Source: Kineococcus mangrovi
GTDB taxonomy: Bacteria; Actinomycetota; Actinomycetes; Actinomycetales; Kineococcaceae
NCBI RefSeq assembly: GCF_041320705.1
Contig: NZ_JBGGTQ010000008.1
Location: forward strand, 154,019 to 218,018
Direction: 5' to 3'
Length of the DNA stretch: 64,000 bases
In this document: positions 59,743-64,000 of the stretch, in pieces
Numbering within the stretch: the stretch's first letter is position 1
Layout of the letters: the number at the start of each line of letters is the position of its first letter
Notes under the pieces: generated by a model
Told to the model about the DNA's origin: nothing
The model's database searches: none
The model's input: only the letters and a program-made list of their open reading frames with translations
Position numbers and translations under genes: made by a program

Positions 59743-60609
59743 GTGGACGACGCCGCACTGCCCTGGGCCGTCGCCGTGCTCCGTCGCGCGGGGGCCGGTC
59801 CCGGGTCCGCCGAACTCGTCAAGGACCGCCCCTGGTCGACGGTGTGGCGGTTGCCGACGACCACCGGCCCGGTGTGGCTCAAGGCGTGCCCGGTGCGCAC
59901 CCGGCACGAGGTCCGGTTGCTGTCCGCCCTGGCCCGCTGGGGCGTCCCGCACGTCCTGGTCCCGCTCGCGGTCGAGGAGGACCGCGGCTGGGTGCTGCTG
60001 CCCGACGGCGGCCCGACCGTCCGGGACGTCCTGCTGGACCCCGTCGCGGCCGGGGGTCGCTGGCGTGACGTGCTGGCGGCCTACGGCGAGGTGCAGCGCG
60101 CCACCGCTCCCCACGCCGACGACCTCGTGGCGCTCGGTGTCCCCGACCTCCGGCTGCCGCAGCTGCCCGCGGCCTTCGAGCGGCTGGCGCAGCGCTGGGC
60201 GCCCGACGTGCTCCCCCTGCTGCCCCGCGTGCGCGACGAGGCCGCCGAGCTCGCCGCCGCGGGGTTGCCCGCGACGTTGCAGCACGACGACCTGCACGAC
60301 GGCAACGTCTTCACCGTCGGGGCGCGCCCCTTCGACTGGGGCGACGCCTGCGTCGGCCACCCCTTCACCAGCCTGCTCGTCGCCCTCGACGCCGCGCCGG
60401 AGGGGCCGTCCCCCGACCCGCGCGGTCCTGCCGCCGCCTACCTCGCGGGGTGGCCCGGCCTCCCGGACCCCGCCCGCGTCCTGCAGCTCGCCGTCCGGCT
60501 GGCCGTCGTCAGCCGCGCCGACAGCTGGGACCGGGCCCTCGCCGGGTGGCCGGACCCCCCGGCGGGGTTCCGGGACGCGCCCGGGGACTGGTTGCGGCGG
60601 CTGCGGTGA
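59743..60609 (+). CDS. Aminoglycoside phosphotransferase-like kinase (APH family)
   Basis: 288 residues with the APH/choline kinase fold. The catalytic loop is LQHDDLHDGNVF (HxDxxxxN) and the metal-binding Asp is in PFDWGDACVGHP. The ATP-binding lysine is probably in PVWLKACP. Members phosphorylate antibiotics, sugars, choline or amino-sugar nucleosides; nothing here shows which. The GTG at 59743 lies just downstream of the dnaK operon terminator, with TTCCCT six bases before it. Its stop overlaps the next small ORF. Confidence 0.82.
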   Translation: MDDAALPWAVAVLRRAGAGPGSAELVKDRPWSTVWRLPTTTGPVWLKACPVRTRHEVRLLSALARWGVPHVLVPLAVEEDRGWVLLPDGGPTVRDVLLDPVAAGGRWRDVLAAYGEVQRATAPHADDLVALGVPDLRLPQLPAAFERLAQRWAPDVLPLLPRVRDEAAELAAAGLPATLQHDDLHDGNVFTVGARPFDWGDACVGHPFTSLLVALDAAPEGPSPDPRGPAAAYLAGWPGLPDPARVLQLAVRLAVVSRADSWDRALAGWPDPPAGFRDAPGDWLRRLR

Positions 60610-60758
60610 GCCCTCGCGTTGTCCGGCTGGTGGTCGTGCTGCGCAGCGCCCGGCACGGTGTCGCGACCCTGGAGGCCGGCGGGGGTTCCCCGCTCGGCGC
60701 CGACGTCGAGGAGCGCTCCACCCGGCTCGTGGAGTTCCTCGACCGCGGACTGCGCTGA
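60606..60758 (+). CDS. Small hypothetical protein coupled to the kinase gene
   Basis: 50 residues, beginning at a GTG that overlaps the stop of the phosphotransferase gene (GTGA), the tight coupling typical of real genes in this window. The N-terminus is hydrophobic (RVVRLVVVLRSA) and the C-terminal half amphipathic (GADVEERSTRLVEFLDRGL). No family is recognised. It stops right before the convergent methyltransferase stop. It might equally be a chance frame. Confidence 0.4.
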   Translation: MSPRVVRLVVVLRSARHGVATLEAGGGSPLGADVEERSTRLVEFLDRGLR

Positions 60759-61505
60759 TCACCGCCGGGCCCGCAGCAGGAACCGCCGCTCGGTGAACCG
60801 CAGTTCCGGGCGTGCGTGCAGGGCGAGCAGGGACCCGGCGCAGCCCTCGACCGTGAAACCCGCCGGCAGTTGCCACGGGACCATCCGCAGGAACGACACC
60901 AGGGTCGCCACGTCCGCGAACCGGACCGGGCCGCTCCACGACTCGGCCACCTCGACACCGAGCCCGGCGGACCGCGCGGCACGGCCGGCGTTCTCGAGGG
61001 TCACGTCCGGGAACGCGGGTCCGGTCCCGAACACCGCCGCGAGGTCGTCGAGGTTCCGCCCGTCGACCTGCTGGGTCAGGAACGTCCCGCCCGGTCGCAG
61101 CACGCGGGCCACGTCGTCGGCCGCGTAGGCCGTGTGCCGGGACAGGACGACGTCGAAGCGGCCGTCGGGGAAGGGCAGCCGGTCCCGCGCCGCGTCGTGC
61201 GCGACGACGCCGACACCGAACGGGGCGAGTGCCGCGCGGGCGACGGGCAGGTTCGGCGCCCAGCCCTCCGTGGCGTGCGTGTCCGGGGGCAGGACGTCCG
61301 CCAGTCCGGTGAGGAACTCCCCGCCCCCGGTGCCGAGGTCGAGCGCGGAACCCGCCCCGGTCAGCGACTCGCGGGCGAGCGCCGTGTACGACCAGGGGGG
61401 ACCGGAGGTCTGCACGACGTCGGTGAGCGCTGTGAACGACCAGCCCGAGACGGGTTCGGCGAACCGCCGCGACCAGTCGGCGAGGAGGTCGGCGGTGGGG
61501 TCCAC
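60759..61505 (-). CDS. SAM-dependent methyltransferase (class I)
   Basis: 248 residues. The SAM-binding motif is ALDLGTGGGEFLTGL, motif II is LPFPDGRFDVVLSRHTAYAADDVARVLRPGG, and the C-terminal part resembles the methyltransferase_11 group. The targeted substrate is unknown. The GTG at 61505 is 6 bases after GACGGT, close to the leaderless pattern. It stands alone on the minus strand between the kinase-like gene and a divergent membrane protein. Confidence 0.85.
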   Translation of the reverse strand: MDPTADLLADWSRRFAEPVSGWSFTALTDVVQTSGPPWSYTALARESLTGAGSALDLGTGGGEFLTGLADVLPPDTHATEGWAPNLPVARAALAPFGVGVVAHDAARDRLPFPDGRFDVVLSRHTAYAADDVARVLRPGGTFLTQQVDGRNLDDLAAVFGTGPAFPDVTLENAGRAARSAGLGVEVAESWSGPVRFADVATLVSFLRMVPWQLPAGFTVEGCAGSLLALHARPELRFTERRFLLRARR

Positions 61506-61549
61506 GCCTCCACCGTCTCCCCGTTCGGCTGTCCGGGGCAACCGGGTTG

Positions 61550-62101
61550 GTGCGGGCCCGCGACGGGATCGACACTGAGCGCGTGTGGTGGCGCTGGTAC
61601 ACGGCCCCCGCCTGGTGGCGGGTCCTCGAGTTCAGCGTCCTGTTCGCAGCCGTCTACGCGGTGGGTGCCGCCGTCACGGGTCCGGACGGGACGGGCTTCA
61701 CCCTCTGGACGGGTCTCGTCGCCGGCCTCGTGGTCGGTCTGTCCCTCGGGACGCGGACGGCGGCCGCACGGCGGCGTCTCGTCCGCTCCCTGCCCCCGGG
61801 GACCACCCCGGAGCAGGTGCGCGCCGCCGTCCGCGCCAGTCGTCGCGGGCCGGTCCCGCACGACCCGGTCGTGCGGGTCGTCGCGACCGTCCTGCTGCGG
61901 CAGCGGGTGGCCGGGGCGCTCGGCACCCGCCGGTGGTCCGCGGTCGTCGGCGCCGTCGGGACGGTCGTGGGCGTCGTGCTCGCCCTGACGTCGGAGCCGG
62001 GCGGGTGGTTGCTCGCGGCGGTCTTCCTCCACGCGCTCGTCGAGGCGTTCTGGGCGCCCCGCCGGCTGGCCGGGCGGCTCGTCGTCGTCGCCGACGACTG
62101 A
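61550..62101 (+). CDS. Four-TM hypothetical membrane protein
   Basis: 183 residues, family not recognised. Four membrane helices are predicted: VLEFSVLFAAVYAVGAAV, LWTGLVAGLVVGLSLG, AVVGAVGTVVGVVLALT and WLLAAVFLHALVEAFW. A basic cytoplasmic loop of about 60 residues lies between TM2 and TM3 (RTAAARRRLVRSLPPGTTPEQVRAAVRASRRGP). The start may be GTG 61550 or the TTG just before. It is divergent from the methyltransferase gene, with 44 bases between starts. Confidence 0.6.
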   Translation: MRARDGIDTERVWWRWYTAPAWWRVLEFSVLFAAVYAVGAAVTGPDGTGFTLWTGLVAGLVVGLSLGTRTAAARRRLVRSLPPGTTPEQVRAAVRASRRGPVPHDPVVRVVATVLLRQRVAGALGTRRWSAVVGAVGTVVGVVLALTSEPGGWLLAAVFLHALVEAFWAPRRLAGRLVVVADD

Positions 62102-62164
62102 TCCACGCGCGCCCGGGGCCGGATCGGCGCGGCGGTGCGCCGACCCGGCCTGCCCGGCGGTGCC

Positions 62165-64000
62165 TCAGCCGGCGAGCCGGCGCACACCGACCCCGTGGCG
62201 CGTCGCCACGAGTTCGGCCCGGCCGCCGCCGATGACCACGACCGCGCCGAACCCGCCGCGCACGGAACGGGCTTGCAGCACGGGCTGAACCTCCCCGACG
62301 CGGCAGTCGTCGGCCAACTCCACCTCCAGCCGGCTGCCGGGCGCGAGCGTCGCCGTCCCGCGCACGGTCAGCGGAGCGTGCCGACCACCCGCGGGGACGT
62401 GCAGGACGGCGCCCGGGGCCTGCGTCAGGTTCCCCTCGACCCGGAGTTCCGACGCGAGGGTCAGCGTGCCCCCGCGCAGGTCGACGTCCCCGCACCCCAG
62501 CGCCGCCGCGGACGCCGCGACGAGTTCACCCGCCTCGAGGCGAACCCCACCGCGGAAGGAGTTCCGGCCCGTGAGGGCGAGCCGGCCGGAACCACGCTTG
62601 ACGAGCCCGCCCGCGCCGCCGATGTCGTTGCGCCACGCGTCGGTCGCGCAGAAACCTCCCGCGGCGGCGTCCAACCGCACCGCGACGGTCGTGTCGAAGC
62701 GGCCGTAGCCGTCGGCGGCGTCGAAGAGGTTCAGCCGTCCCCACAGCTCCGGGCCGTCCAGGACCGGGTACCCCGACGGCAGGGCCGTCGAGCGCAGGAC
62801 CTCGCGGCGCTGGTCCCGGTCGAGGTAGGGGTGCCGGGTTTCCAGCAGCACCTCGGCCCCCTTCGGGACGACCATCGCGCGCCGTGGTCCGGTCCGGGGG
62901 AAACCGAGGGTCAGGTGGTCCAGGACCTGCGCGCGCACGGCGTCGCGGTCGAACGCGGTGAGTTCCACGAGTCCGGTGGCGTCCTGGCCGGTGGCGTCCT
63001 CGAAGTGGGCGAGCGCCGTGGCGCGGGCCGCGGTCTTCACGGCCGCGTTCGCCGGGTCGGCCAGGGTCGCGGCGGCGAGGGCGGTGGCCAGCGTCCGCCC
63101 GCCGAGCACGTCCAGCGGCGAGTGCATGCCCGCGACGATCCGCAGGTGCGAGCGTTCGAGGGCCCGGGTCACGAGCGCCTGGTAGCGCTCGGGGACGGCG
63201 TGGGCGTAGGCGAGGGCCGCGAGGTGGAAGGCGTTGGTGTGACCGCTGGGGTAGCCGCCGTCGGTCTCGGGGGTCGTCGAACGCTGCCGCAGCAGCGTGG
63301 GCACGACGGCCACGTCCGAGCGGTAGACGGGGTAGCCGAGGGCGTCGGTGCGGCCCGTCGGCTGGACGGTGCTGTCGGGGGCGAGCCGCCACGGGCGCGG
63401 GTACTGCAGGACGTTCTTGCTGGGGTTGCTGGAGGCGAACGGTCCGCGGACGGTCTGGACGAGGCGGACGACGTCCCCGAGGTCGGAGTCGACCGACCCG
63501 GCGCCGGTCGCCGCGCCCGCGGGGGCGTCCTCGGGGACCTCGTCCTCGATCTTCGTCGGCGGTGTCGTCGCCGGCGCCCGGGTGATGCTCGTGACCGCCA
63601 GGCTGCCGTCCAGGTACGGCCGGGCCAGCGGGCCCAGGCCGGCGATGAGCGCGTAGCTCTGGTCCTGCCGGTCGGCGACGAAGGCCTCCGCCGCCTGCTC
63701 GGCGGTGCGCGCGGCGGTGGTGCGGGCGCAGTACCGCACGTTGCGGCGCAGCGTTCCCGGGTCCAGGACCCGGCCGGTGTCCCACGTCGGGCCGGTCCGC
63801 CAGAACCGGCCGAGGTCCGACAGGACCCGCACGGCCGCGTTCGTCTCGGCCGTCGTGTTCGCCGCGACGTTCGTGCGGTAGCTGTCGACGAAGGCCGGGG
63901 CCGGCGGTGCCGGCGGGGCGGCCTGCGCGGTGCGGGCCGGCGTGAGCAGGGCGGCGGGTGCGGCGAGCCCGACGGCGAGCAGGCTGCGGCGGGTGGGGGC
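62165..64000 (-). CDS. Exported PAP2 phosphatase/haloperoxidase-like protein (5' truncated)
   Basis: The frame runs off the right edge; 611 residues are visible. It begins with a Tat-like signal remnant (TRRSLLAVGLAAPAALLTPA), so only a few N-terminal residues are missing. The PAP2/vanadium haloperoxidase core has GYPSGHTNAFHLAALAYAHA and SHLRIVAGMHSPLDVLGGR, the phosphate-binding and catalytic-His motifs. The C-terminal 110 residues resemble autotransporter-associated beta-strand repeats (LVKRGSGRLALTGRNSFRGGVRLEAGELVAAS, in two turns). It should be an extracytoplasmic acid phosphatase or related enzyme with a beta-helical appendage. Vanadate use cannot be decided. Confidence 0.85.
   Translation of the reverse strand, partial: APTRRSLLAVGLAAPAALLTPARTAQAAPPAPPAPAFVDSYRTNVAANTTAETNAAVRVLSDLGRFWRTGPTWDTGRVLDPGTLRRNVRYCARTTAARTAEQAAEAFVADRQDQSYALIAGLGPLARPYLDGSLAVTSITRAPATTPPTKIEDEVPEDAPAGAATGAGSVDSDLGDVVRLVQTVRGPFASSNPSKNVLQYPRPWRLAPDSTVQPTGRTDALGYPVYRSDVAVVPTLLRQRSTTPETDGGYPSGHTNAFHLAALAYAHAVPERYQALVTRALERSHLRIVAGMHSPLDVLGGRTLATALAAATLADPANAAVKTAARATALAHFEDATGQDATGLVELTAFDRDAVRAQVLDHLTLGFPRTGPRRAMVVPKGAEVLLETRHPYLDRDQRREVLRSTALPSGYPVLDGPELWGRLNLFDAADGYGRFDTTVAVRLDAAAGGFCATDAWRNDIGGAGGLVKRGSGRLALTGRNSFRGGVRLEAGELVAASAAALGCGDVDLRGGTLTLASELRVEGNLTQAPGAVLHVPAGGRHAPLTVRGTATLAPGSRLEVELADDCRVGEVQPVLQARSVRGGFGAVVVIGGGRAELVATRHGVGVRRLAG

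Overview
The window is 64 kb of very GC-rich, densely coding DNA with few spacers over 200 bases. GTG starts are frequent, and many genes have a TAnnnT-like -10 box 6-7 nt before the start codon, as in leaderless transcripts. An HspR/HAIR-controlled dnaK operon, DUF2630, DUF4235, a ClgR-type regulator, SigE-type sigma factor and two chemoreceptors point to a motile actinobacterium. The gene content fits Kineococcus or a relative; this is an inference from gene families, not a database match.

Layout, 1-20 kb: a truncated CopD/CtaG copper protein; OsmC; phosphofructokinase; a Tat-exported phosphoesterase; a family-A DNA polymerase; a membrane chemoreceptor; an S9 peptidase; SIMPL, O-methyltransferase, DUF4375 and VOC genes. 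A decayed aldo/keto reductase follows, then a NarL-type two-component system, a beta-hydroxyacid dehydrogenase-like gene, tRNA-Glu(CTC), and a membrane protein/SigE sigma pair. 20-32 kb: a soluble double-GAF chemoreceptor, a ClgR-like regulator, a rhamnoside-utilisation locus (LacI regulator, MFS permease, GH78 rhamnosidase, esterase, dehydrogenase), a tandem clpP pair, an acetoin-reductase-like SDR, IclR and a second SDR. 32-44 kb: MarR regulators, thymidine kinase, MFS efflux, a Ktr/Trk potassium system, ankyrin protein, EAL-HDOD protein, dcd, tRNA-Gly(CCC), a secreted serine hydrolase, an epimerase and small stress-type proteins.

44-47 kb: a TPP riboswitch precedes a complete YkoE-YkoD-YkoC-type ECF transporter, so thiamin (or its HMP precursor) uptake should be shut off when thiamin diphosphate is plentiful.

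47-54 kb, the most interesting part, looks like a compact, apparently undescribed RiPP (TOMM) locus. An ABC ATPase that lacks the Walker A lysine and its permease are followed by a 57-residue peptide gene with a Cys-x-Cys core. Seven bases later comes a fused E1-like/YcaO cyclodehydratase, then a six-TM histidine kinase and a LuxR-type response regulator. No flavin dehydrogenase or peptidase is nearby. The simplest reading is: the YcaO protein makes azolines on the peptide, the ABC pair exports or resists it, and the two-component system controls the locus or senses the product.

54-64 kb: a TetR regulator with a palindromic operator and an SsfX3-like GDSL hydrolase; the dnaK-grpE-dnaJ-hspR operon with two HAIR operators and a DnaJ that lacks the zinc finger; a phosphotransferase; a methyltransferase; a membrane protein; and, running off the right edge, a Tat-exported PAP2 phosphatase/haloperoxidase-like protein.
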